Source of the DNA: Clostridia bacterium | GTDB lineage: Bacteria > Bacillota > Clostridia > Lachnospirales > Cellulosilyticaceae | Assembly (NCBI GenBank): GCA_029256345.1 | Contig: JAQSYC010000024.1 | Location: 1-17,545, forward strand | Direction: 5' to 3' | DNA: 17,545 bases | Shown: positions 1 through 5,917 of the stretch, in pieces | Position numbering within the stretch: position 1 is the first letter of the stretch | How the letters are laid out: every line of letters begins with the position of its first letter | The notes under the pieces: model-generated | The model's input: only the letters and a program-made list of their open reading frames with translations | The model's database searches: none | Told to the model about the DNA's origin: nothing | Made by a program: the position numbers and the translations under genes

Positions 1-419
1 ATATTGTGCATCCCGTCATCTAATAAATAATCTCCCTTTATCATGAATTTGTGCATACACACAATCATTCTGCTTATTGGAAAAAAAGGAAGCTTTTCTT
101 TAACCCACTCGTATTTGGCTTCTACGGATCTTGGATTTGCAGCCGTCACAATGTAGAGCTCAAAAAGATTGCTGCGATATAGTCTTTCAAATACTTCCAA
201 TGCATGTTTTGTAGGTAGAAGACTCCTAAAAATTTCTGGTTCATGCATAAGCGTCTCAATTTTGTCTCCAAATATAGAACATAAATCCCAGCTAATACAC
301 TCTTCTACTGTAAAACAAGTACCATACTTTTTATTAAAAGCTATTGTAACTCCTCTGATATATTCTGCTAATACATCATCTTGATCTATTAAAAGAACAG
401 GTTTATAGGTCTCCATCAT
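1..419 (-). CDS. 5'(3')-deoxyribonucleotidase family protein (HAD fold), 3' end outside window
   Basis: The frame is open from an ATG at 419 to the left edge (139 codons seen). The protein matches the NT5C-type HAD phosphatases that dephosphorylate deoxynucleoside monophosphates in the cytoplasm. Motif I is IDQDDVLAEY, with nucleophile Asp12 and acid/base Asp14; the second residue after motif I is Asp where relatives often have Gly. Motif II is the Thr in IVTAANP (Thr92). A Lys-Gly-Asp followed by LLDD (about residues 128-135) matches the motif III/IV region. A second ATG follows immediately at 416. The Shine-Dalgarno AAGG lies 5 bases before the first ATG and 8 before the second, so the second may be the real start. 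The gene lies 145 bases downstream of the PMT gene on the same strand. The family call is fairly firm; the substrate is not known. Confidence 0.8.
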   Translation of the reverse strand, partial: MMETYKPVLLIDQDDVLAEYIRGVTIAFNKKYGTCFTVEECISWDLCSIFGDKIETLMHEPEIFRSLLPTKHALEVFERLYRSNLFELYIVTAANPRSVEAKYEWVKEKLPFFPISRMIVCMHKFMIKGDYLLDDGMHN

Positions 420-564
420 GTCACCTTCTCACTTGTTGTTATGTCTTCTATCATAATACGTCCTTCACGCTTTTGTCCACCGTAAAAACTTGTTAATATC
501 AGTTTATTAAAAAACATTCATTTGGTTACTGCTATAGAGAAACAATCTATAATGACCTCTCCAA

Positions 565-2259
565 TTAATAAAATTGCCACATTGGCAGCCATCTTGTCAA
601 GACCGCGTAGTCTATAGGAATGCGCATTCCTGAGTAAATGGGATAGAAAAAAACAAAACTGGCCACCGCAGCTATCTTGCACCCCTTGACTATATAGGGC
701 TTTTGAGTCGTCTCTGTTACATCTTGAATGAGTTTTACAAGCGCTAAAATCATAAAAGGAACAATTGGGAAATAGTGATATAAAAACATAATTCTTGGAA
801 TAAATGCATAGGGAAGATAAAGTGATAAAATACCCGTAAGCAGATACTGGTCCTCTCTCTCCCAATATTGCAAAACGCGTTTAATAAGGTATAGGATGCC
901 TACCACTCCACTCCACCAGATCACTGGATTACCAAAAGCGACTATAGTAGAAATAAAACCTTCCGGCACCTCTCCCTTATAATACCATACAGGTTTTATA
1001 TCCAGCGGCCACAGATACCATGGTGAACTAAAGGGATGCGCGGCCTCTAAATCTGCATGGTAGTGATACATTCTTTTTTGCAGTTCAAGGAATTCCCTAA
1101 AGGGCTCATTGCTGTTAAATTCAACCTCAAAAAAGGGTTTGTAGGACAAAAGATAAATCCCTAAAGGAATCACTACAAAAAATACAAAACAGCTTATAAT
1201 AATGACCGCTATCTGTTTCTTCCATATATAATTATGATATTTATTGCGGCATCTTTTATAAAAATTCACAAAAAACATAACTGCTAAACCTACAGCACCA
1301 TATGCACCATTCCATTTAGTAGCTATAGCTGCTCCGATAAATATCCCTGATAAAAATAGGTGAATCAGCTTTTTGCTCACTTCTCCATTATCTTTGCACT
1401 GGATATATTGATACATAAACAAATAGGAAAGCATTAAAAAAAGCACTAGAAAGCTATCCACTGTAGCTATTCTTGTCTGTACAAAATGCATCCCATCCGC
1501 TGCTAAGAGCACCCCTGCCAAAACTGCATAGTGTGTATCTTCAAACAACCTTTTGGCTAATATATAAATGACCGCCAACATCCCTATTCCCGCCAAGTTC
1601 CCCATCAACCTATACGCAAAGGGATTCATTCCTAAAAAGTATATGGGAATACTCATAATAAGTTTTCCAAGTGGCGGATGGGTCCATTCATAAGCCTCTG
1701 TTTTCATAAGGTGTTCATACGCCGTCCTTGCATGATAAACTTCATCAAAATAAGTGCTGTTTAAGTAGCTAATCTCTTCTGGCACCTTTTGGGCTTCATC
1801 CACTAACCTATTGGCATTATCTGTTGCAAAGTCTATGGCGAGTTTTTCTCCCTGTTCATTGTAAAGACTTACCTCCCCTATAAAACTGTCACTTTCTTTA
1901 GCCTTAAAGGATAAATAGCGCAGACTTTGATTAATGGGGGTGTCCTCCCAGGCAAAAACCTTGCTCTCCTTAAGCTCTCCTATATAGTTAAATGTCACAT
2001 TGTCCTCAGACCCATAAATCTCGTAGATTCCAAAACGTGGTCCTGTATAATATCTAATCTTCGATATATTGGCTTTGTCAGCGAGGCTTACTACAGCATT
2101 TTCCCCCTCTGACTCTGTCTCCCAAAACGTATTAGGATTATCTAAACTCCCTAAGTTAATAAAGGATACTATTCCATATATCAAAACAATCAACCCCATC
2201 CAGACTAAATCTGTCTGATCTAAAGTATCCTTCTTTTTACCACTTTGAAGTCTTTGCAT
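565..2259 (-). CDS. PMT-family (dolichyl-phosphate-mannose-protein mannosyltransferase-like) membrane glycosyltransferase
   Basis: This 564-residue multi-pass membrane protein probably transfers a sugar from a polyprenyl-phosphate donor to a protein or envelope glycan outside the membrane. After the first membrane helix (about residues 18-38), the first outer loop carries the hallmark Asp-Glu pair (FDEVYHARTAYE, residues 172-173) and HPPLGK (194-199), both typical of PMT/GT39. Hydrophobic helices follow to about residue 545. A segment of roughly 100 residues (about 42-150), rich in beta-type sequence such as KIRYYTGPRFGIYEIYGS, is inserted between helix 1 and the Asp-Glu motif and looks like a small discoidin-like sandwich domain. 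The Shine-Dalgarno AAGGAGGG lies 8 bases before ATG. The donor and acceptor cannot be told from sequence. No MIR domain is seen. Confidence 0.87.
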   Translation of the reverse strand: MQRLQSGKKKDTLDQTDLVWMGLIVLIYGIVSFINLGSLDNPNTFWETESEGENAVVSLADKANISKIRYYTGPRFGIYEIYGSEDNVTFNYIGELKESKVFAWEDTPINQSLRYLSFKAKESDSFIGEVSLYNEQGEKLAIDFATDNANRLVDEAQKVPEEISYLNSTYFDEVYHARTAYEHLMKTEAYEWTHPPLGKLIMSIPIYFLGMNPFAYRLMGNLAGIGMLAVIYILAKRLFEDTHYAVLAGVLLAADGMHFVQTRIATVDSFLVLFLMLSYLFMYQYIQCKDNGEVSKKLIHLFLSGIFIGAAIATKWNGAYGAVGLAVMFFVNFYKRCRNKYHNYIWKKQIAVIIISCFVFFVVIPLGIYLLSYKPFFEVEFNSNEPFREFLELQKRMYHYHADLEAAHPFSSPWYLWPLDIKPVWYYKGEVPEGFISTIVAFGNPVIWWSGVVGILYLIKRVLQYWEREDQYLLTGILSLYLPYAFIPRIMFLYHYFPIVPFMILALVKLIQDVTETTQKPYIVKGCKIAAVASFVFFYPIYSGMRIPIDYAVLTRWLPMWQFY

Positions 2260-2334
2260 AAGCAGTCCCTCCTTTTATAAAATTATTAGGATTTTTTCCC
2301 TAAAATATACCTATAGAATCATTCTGCTCCCACT

Positions 2335-2359
2335 TTATAAATATACGGTATATTTATAA
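2335..2359. promoter_or_regulatory. Perfect 25-bp palindrome, candidate operator
   Basis: Two 12-base arms (TTATAAATATAC and GTATATTTATAA) flank a single central G, with every arm base paired. It lies in the 194-base divergent gap between the PMT gene and the ybjQ-like gene. It is just upstream of a possible plus-strand promoter (-35 TTTCAA at 2361, -10 TATACT at 2384, spacing 17). A further half-like copy, AAATATACC, occurs near 2304. No T run follows on either strand, so it is not a terminator. The binding protein is unknown. The core ATATACGGTATAT has the GTATA/TATAC symmetry seen in some GntR-type sites, which is only a hint. Confidence 0.55.
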
Positions 2360-2360
2360 C

Positions 2361-2389
2361 TTTCAATATTTTTATAGCAGGTGTATACT
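2361..2389 (+). promoter_or_regulatory. Possible promoter of the ybjQ-like operon
   Basis: A TTTCAA element and a TATACT element are separated by 17 bases, 65 bases before the start codon at 2454. The -10 matches five of six consensus bases but the -35 matches only three. The call rests mainly on position, immediately downstream of the 25-bp palindrome. Confidence 0.3.
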
Positions 2390-2453
2390 GGTAGCATATA
2401 ACAGAACATTCTTGGTAATATATAGAGTATGTTCATTTAAAGGAGGGTTTTAT

Positions 2454-2768
2454 ATGATTATTGTGACAACCGAGACAGTTCCTGGCAAAGAGATTCTTGA
2501 AGTGAAGGGCCTTACCAAAGGTAGCAGTGTAAGATGTAAGCATATCGGTAAAGATATTACAGCTAGTTTTAAAACATTGGTAGGCGGAGAACTGACTGGT
2601 TACAATGAAATGTTAATAGAAGCAAGGCAAATTGCCATCGGCCGTATGGTAGATGAAGCCACAGCCATGGGTGCCAATGCCATAGTGGGTATGAGACTTA
2701 TGTCTTCTGCTGTTATGGCTGGTGCTGCTGAAATGGTCGCTTATGGCACCGCAGTTGTCATCTCATGA
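2454..2768 (+). CDS. YbjQ/UPF0145 family protein (heavy-metal-binding domain-like)
   Basis: This 104-residue cytoplasmic protein belongs to the YbjQ family (PF01906), whose members form small pentameric rings and whose biochemical role is not established. The sequence shows the family signature: an opening beta strand (MIIVTTETVPGKEI), a central EARQIAIGRMVDEATAMGAN helix, then AIVGMRLMSS and a closing YGTAVVI strand. The length is normal for the family. The ATG at 2454 was chosen over an upstream in-frame codon at 2412 because AAAGGAGGG lies 6 bases before it and the family begins at this point. The next gene overlaps it by four bases (ATGA), so the two are probably translated together. Despite the Pfam name, no metal-binding cysteine cluster is visible. 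Confidence 0.88.
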   Translation: MIIVTTETVPGKEILEVKGLTKGSSVRCKHIGKDITASFKTLVGGELTGYNEMLIEARQIAIGRMVDEATAMGANAIVGMRLMSSAVMAGAAEMVAYGTAVVIS

Positions 2769-2911
2769 TCAACGCAGCAATCATTTTTTACTTCTTGCTG
2801 TGGGGTGTTGCACTCATTGGTGCCATTGTTTTTTTCTTTTTTATACTTAATAAACGCTTAAAAGAGAAAAAAATTGAAAAAGAAAAACATAAAGACTATG
2901 ATAAGTATTAA
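2765..2911 (+). CDS. Small single-pass membrane protein, 48 residues
   Basis: The ATG overlaps the TGA of the ybjQ-like gene (ATGA). It reads as one hydrophobic helix (residues about 4-28) followed by a basic and acidic tail rich in Lys and Glu, ending KDYDKY. The predicted layout is an N-terminal membrane anchor with a charged cytoplasmic tail. There is no independent Shine-Dalgarno, but the overlap suggests translational coupling. A strong terminator begins 9 bases after its stop, which supports it as the last gene of a two-gene operon. No family was recognised. It could assist or anchor the YbjQ ring at the membrane, which is inference from context only. Confidence 0.65.
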   Translation: MINAAIIFYFLLWGVALIGAIVFFFFILNKRLKEKKIEKEKHKDYDKY

Positions 2912-2919
2912 TAAAATAA

Positions 2920-2967
2920 AAAAAACTGACCACTTTAAATATAATCATTCAAAGTGGTCAGTTTTTT
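2920..2967. terminator. Bidirectional rho-independent terminator
   Basis: A 17-bp perfect stem (AAAAAACTGACCACTTT at 2920-2936 with its complement at 2951-2967) encloses a 14-base loop. The arms end in T6 on the plus strand and a long T-rich run on the minus strand. It sits between converging genes, so it can end both the ybjQ-like operon and the flavodoxin operon. Confidence 0.93.
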
Positions 2968-3039
2968 ATCTTCTATTCCACTGTCATCAATCTAAGCTAC
3001 CAGTACATATAACATAACTTTTTTAGTTTCATAAAAAAC

Positions 3040-3561
3040 TTAGATGATCTTTTTAATCTCTTCTATAACGGTACTTGTCAGCCGTTTCGTATCCTCTCTT
3101 CCAATTCTATAAGCAGAGGTATCTTTGCGTGTAGGTTTGGGATTCGTAGGAAGTAGGTCTGCTTTATGTTGGTCAAGAAGTATTATAGACTGTGTGCCCG
3201 TTCTTTTTCGGAGTTCACTGTCCAGTTTTGGATTCGCACCATCTGCCCCGCCGCTAATAGAAATAAACCCATATGCTTTAGGGCTTGTTTTTAGGTAGTT
3301 CAAATACGCCCGAAGCGGAGAAGCAACTTGACCCATCCAAATAGGTGCACAAAAAATGATTAAATCATATTGCTGCATGATATCCGGATCGAGCTGCACT
3401 TTCGGCGTTCGGGCAAAAATCATATCCATCAAGATAGACCCCATCGTTATTGGCTTTTGTACTGATATGTTGATATGTTTTACTGATAATTCCCTAGCTA
3501 CACTTTCAGCTAGAGCATTGTTATTGCCTGTATAGGAATACGAAATGATTACACTATTCAT
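3040..3561 (-). CDS. Flavodoxin family protein
   Basis: This 173-residue cytoplasmic electron carrier or flavodoxin-like oxidoreductase binds FMN. The N-terminal strand and phosphate-binding loop (IISYSYTGNNNALAES, residues 5-20) have the S/T-x-T-G-N pattern of flavodoxins. A second flavin-contact loop is present at CAPIWMGQVASPLRAYLNYL (about 71-90), followed by the strand GFISISGG (about 98-105). The Shine-Dalgarno AAGGAGG lies 6 bases before ATG. It is the last gene of a minus-strand run starting at the TetR gene, 22 bases after the FMN-binding protein. In this context it probably passes electrons to or from flavin-linked partners. Confidence 0.88.
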   Translation of the reverse strand: MNSVIISYSYTGNNNALAESVARELSVKHINISVQKPITMGSILMDMIFARTPKVQLDPDIMQQYDLIIFCAPIWMGQVASPLRAYLNYLKTSPKAYGFISISGGADGANPKLDSELRKRTGTQSIILLDQHKADLLPTNPKPTRKDTSAYRIGREDTKRLTSTVIEEIKKII

Positions 3562-3583
3562 CTGAAACCTCCTTAATTTTGAC

Positions 3584-4036
3584 TTACTGCGCTTTCCTCA
3601 GTGCGTTTTCCAGTGCTTTCAGATGTGTCTTAGTGGAGAGTGTTGCACCGCTGATCCCATCCACCTGTAATGATTGCGACTCAATCACGTCTCTGAATAC
3701 ATCATCTATAGTCATACCCCTTGTCATTTCTGCTGGATTACCTTCACTGTCCAAAGCTCCTTTCAATATTTTGATATCCGTGATTTTCCCTTTGAATATT
3801 GTTACCTCAACTGTTGTATCTCTAAAATGCCCTTTTGTTCCAATATATTCTCCGGTATAGACACCATTCTTCAGCTTTGTGAAATCCAAATTCTTAATGG
3901 TAAGGCCTTGAATCTCTTTCCTCTCCGAAGCATCAGCAAGAAAGGCACTGATTGCAACCAGCGCAATCATACTTAACACGACCAAAATTACAAGCCAGAA
4001 CTTTGCTTTCTTTCTACTAATTCTAGAAGCACCCAT
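3584..4036 (-). CDS. Membrane-anchored FMN-binding domain protein with covalent flavinylation motif
   Basis: The ATG at 4036 gives 150 residues and has GGGAGG six bases upstream; a TTG at 4057 extends the frame but has no such site. Residues 1-12 are basic, 13-34 form one membrane helix, and the rest is an extracellular FMN-binding domain (PF04205) beginning near LKNGVYTGEYIG (about 56-66). Near the C terminus, VDGISGATLSTKTHLKALE contains the Asp-Gly-x-Ser-Gly-Ala-Thr-x-Ser/Thr motif (126-134). In NqrC, RnfG and related proteins this motif is flavinylated on the final Ser/Thr (here Ser134) by the ApbE transferase. No apbE gene is in the window, so one elsewhere would be needed. The likely role is a surface electron carrier that works with the flavodoxin gene 22 bases downstream. 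Confidence 0.86.
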   Translation of the reverse strand: MGASRISRKKAKFWLVILVVLSMIALVAISAFLADASERKEIQGLTIKNLDFTKLKNGVYTGEYIGTKGHFRDTTVEVTIFKGKITDIKILKGALDSEGNPAEMTRGMTIDDVFRDVIESQSLQVDGISGATLSTKTHLKALENALRKAQ

Positions 4037-4080
4037 CCATATCCTCCCTAATCTCAATACTGAAAAATACCAAACCTTTT

Positions 4081-4389
4081 CTACTCCAACATAATTTTTA
4101 CATGCTGATTTTTATCCAGCTCCTCAACATCTACCAAAACACAGGGAAGCGAAATTTCTCCACTGCTCAATGCTTCCAAAATAACGTCCATATCAATATC
4201 CTTGAGCATTTCAAGCTCCTTCTCATGTTTGTCTGTTTTTTTTACGTTAGCTGCCATTTGCCCAAATTTTAGCCCCATCTTTACCATAAAGAATGGAACG
4301 CGTACATTGGTTTTTAGCTTGCCTTGTTCTGTAACCTGAATGACAATATTCTTGGGTTTAACGGGTTTTGAGCGGTGTTCATTTTCCAC
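4081..4389 (-). CDS. Uncharacterised 102-residue protein, resembles SHOCT-like/YvlB N-terminal proteins
   Basis: It begins at GTG (4387-4389), with AAGGAGG eight bases upstream; an ATG just before is followed at once by TAG. The protein has an N-terminal beta-type region (NIVIQVTEQGKLKTNVRVPFFMVKMGLKFGQMA). It then has a helix-forming half with DIDMDVILEALSSGEISLPCVLVDVEE and a closing KIMLE strand. The arrangement of a VxVPxxxVKxGLKxG segment, then a DIDxxxILEAL segment, then a VDVEE segment is one I associate with small proteins near YvlB/LiaX-type envelope genes, but the match is from memory and weak. There is no signal peptide or membrane helix. It is the first gene after the operator at 4417-4444 and 44 bases ahead of the FMN-binding gene, so it is probably part of the same TetR-controlled unit. 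Confidence 0.7.
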   Translation of the reverse strand: MENEHRSKPVKPKNIVIQVTEQGKLKTNVRVPFFMVKMGLKFGQMAANVKKTDKHEKELEMLKDIDMDVILEALSSGEISLPCVLVDVEELDKNQHVKIMLE

Positions 4390-4416
4390 CTACATTGCCT
4401 CCTTCAACATAAATAT

Positions 4417-4444
4417 ATGAATGAACAAATTTATGTTCGTTCAT
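4417..4444. promoter_or_regulatory. Candidate TetR operator O1, upstream of the flavin operon
   Basis: Read on the minus strand, it is TGAACGAACA, a 6-base spacer, then TGTTCATTCA: an inverted repeat with one mismatch. It lies between the TetR stop codon and the GTG of the 102-residue gene. It has the same arm length and spacer as the site at 5086-5113 and matches it at about 20 of 28 positions, mostly differing by transitions. No good -35/-10 pair was found beside it. Confidence 0.7.
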
Positions 4445-4474
4445 TTCGTGAGTAAAAATACTACTCCCTTAACA

Positions 4475-5056
4475 CTATTCGGAGCAGTCCATCAAACTTT
4501 GCATAATCAGCTCCGTCATGTGTTCTAAAAGTTTCGGAAAATACTCAAGTCCTATTTCCTCCTTATGTGTATCTACGTTAATAATTGCAGCAAAAATCAT
4601 CATAATCATCGTACTGTCAATGTCTTTTCGCATTTTCCCTTGTGTTTGCCACAGCGTCACAAGCTCAAGAAAGCTATCATAGAGAAAATCAACTGCATCA
4701 ATTCCATTTTCTTCACGATAAATCTGTTCGAGTTTTTCAAAAACGCTTTTATTATACCACTCTCTTAGTATAGGGTTTGATTTCGTACCTTCTATATTCA
4801 GTTTTAACATTTGCCCGACGACCATTAGGGGACTTTGATTTAAATCAAGAGATTGAAAACAACTTTGTTTCAACTTTGCATTCTCTTCCAAAAAGATATC
4901 CATAAATAGCTTCTCTTTGGAAGGATAATAGTTATAAAAAGTTCCTACAGCCATCCCGGCCTTTTTTGTAATCTCAGATATATTGGTATCCTTAAAACCC
5001 TTCTCACTGAATAATTTTTTTGCCCAATCATAAATTAGTATTTTTTTATCTTCCAC
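4475..5056 (-). CDS. TetR/AcrR family transcriptional regulator
   Basis: This is a 193-residue repressor-type regulator. Residues 4-50 form the TetR DNA-binding domain, with the helix-turn-helix ISEITKKAGMAVGTFYNYYPSKEKLF at about 26-51. The remainder is a divergent ligand-binding and dimerisation domain. The start was moved from an upstream ATG at 5113 to GTG at 5054-5056 because GGGAGG lies 7 bases before the GTG. The 19 residues gained upstream are unlike the family and would also place an operator inside the gene. A consensus promoter and palindrome sit immediately upstream and a matching palindrome follows the gene, which points to self-repression and control of the three downstream flavin genes. 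The inducer is unknown. Confidence 0.92.
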   Translation of the reverse strand: MEDKKILIYDWAKKLFSEKGFKDTNISEITKKAGMAVGTFYNYYPSKEKLFMDIFLEENAKLKQSCFQSLDLNQSPLMVVGQMLKLNIEGTKSNPILREWYNKSVFEKLEQIYREENGIDAVDFLYDSFLELVTLWQTQGKMRKDIDSTMIMMIFAAIINVDTHKEEIGLEYFPKLLEHMTELIMQSLMDCSE

Positions 5057-5085
5057 AGGTACGCCTCCCGTTAGTCTTAATTCAA

Positions 5086-5113
5086 CTGAGTGAATAATTC
5101 TATATTCATTCAC
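5086..5113. promoter_or_regulatory. Candidate TetR operator O2, at the tetR promoter
   Basis: Read on the minus strand, it is TGAATGAATA, a 6-base spacer, then TATTCACTCA: an inverted repeat with one mismatch. It directly abuts the -10 element at 5114-5119, so transcription of tetR would begin inside it. The organisation is the same as the site at 4417-4444. Confidence 0.72.
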
Positions 5114-5142
5114 ATTGTAATCTATGCCTATTAATTTGTCAA
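5114..5142 (-). promoter_or_regulatory. Sigma-A type promoter of tetR
   Basis: On the minus strand, TTGACA (5142-5137) and TACAAT (5119-5114) are separated by exactly 17 bases. The -35 is a perfect consensus and the -10 matches five of six. The predicted start of transcription falls within the adjoining operator, about 50 bases before the GTG. Confidence 0.85.
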
Positions 5143-5260
5143 TATGATTCCTATAGATACCCTATTATCTTATGAAGACTTCCAGCAATTATCTATCCAT
5201 TACTTGTTTGTCTGCTGCCCATTAAGCTATAAATTAAGTATGGGCGGATAAATAAAACTT

Positions 5261-5917
5261 TTATATAATTTGAAATAATTTTTTATAGTCTACTTCTTCC
5301 AGATCTTTTACCCAGGTGTCTGCCTCTGGCAAATCTTGTTCTCTGCCCACCCCTATGGCATACATACCAGCATTTTTAGCTGCCTTAACTCCCGCCTCAG
5401 CATCTTCAAATACCACACAGTTTTCAGGTGATACCTTTAGCATTTCTGCTGCTCTGATAAAAACTTCTGGATTGGGTTTTGCTTTTGAAATACTATTGCC
5501 GTCACTTATAGCATCAAAATAGTTTCTTATGCCTAATCGTTCTATGATTAAAGGTGTGTTTTTACTTGCCGAACCGATGGCTATCTTAACACCTCCTAAC
5601 CTAAGTGCTTTGAGTAGTTTAAGGGTTCCTGGCAGTAGTTCTTCCTCACCTATCTGAGCGATATAGCCCACGTAGAGCTTATTTTTTTTATCTGCCAATC
5701 TTTCCTTTTCTGCCTCCGTAAAGTCAAGTTTCCCAATACTAAGTAAGATATTTAAAGAGTCCATTCTTGAAACTCCTTTAAGTCGTTCATTATCCTGTAC
5801 TGTAAACTCAAAGCCTAATCCATCCCCTATTTGCTTCCATGCAAGAAAATGGTATTTTGCCGTATCCACCAATACACCGTCTAAATCAAAAAGGGCCGCT
5901 TCAAAGTACTTATGCAT
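5261..5917 (-). CDS. pgmB: Beta-phosphoglucomutase
   Basis: This 218-residue cytoplasmic HAD enzyme converts beta-D-glucose-1-phosphate to glucose-6-phosphate. The catalytic motif is ALFDLDGVLVDTAKYHF, with nucleophile Asp11 and acid/base Asp13. KGVSR (47-51) is the cap-domain substrate motif of beta-PGM, GSASKN is the motif II region, KAKPNPEVF supplies the conserved Lys, and VFEDAEAGVKAA holds the Mg-binding acids. The ATG at 5917 has GGAGGGG about 4 bases upstream and overlaps the GH65 stop by 8 bases (ATGCATAA), which suggests translational coupling. An upstream in-frame codon at 5956 was not used because it lies inside the GH65 gene and lengthens the protein beyond the family. The partner phosphorylase releases this enzyme's substrate. 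Confidence 0.94.
   Translation of the reverse strand: MHKYFEAALFDLDGVLVDTAKYHFLAWKQIGDGLGFEFTVQDNERLKGVSRMDSLNILLSIGKLDFTEAEKERLADKKNKLYVGYIAQIGEEELLPGTLKLLKALRLGGVKIAIGSASKNTPLIIERLGIRNYFDAISDGNSISKAKPNPEVFIRAAEMLKVSPENCVVFEDAEAGVKAAKNAGMYAIGVGREQDLPEADTWVKDLEEVDYKKLFQII

Noticed and set aside
169..384. Plus-strand open frame of 71 codons
   Set aside because: It is the shadow of the deoxyribonucleotidase frame on the minus strand, which carries the HAD motifs.
520..564. Imperfect hairpin after the PMT gene (TATAGA/TCTATA)
   Set aside because: The arms are short and the extension is broken by mismatches; the T run lies about 11 bases beyond the stem.
518..865. Minus-strand open frame of 115 codons
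   Set aside because: It overlaps the 3' end of the PMT gene in another frame, has no ribosome site and no recognisable domain.
5217..5245. Inverted repeat GCCCAT/ATGGGC after pgmB, as a terminator
   Set aside because: The stem is only 6 bp around a 17-base AT-rich loop and no T run follows on either strand. No clear terminator for the sugar operon was found.
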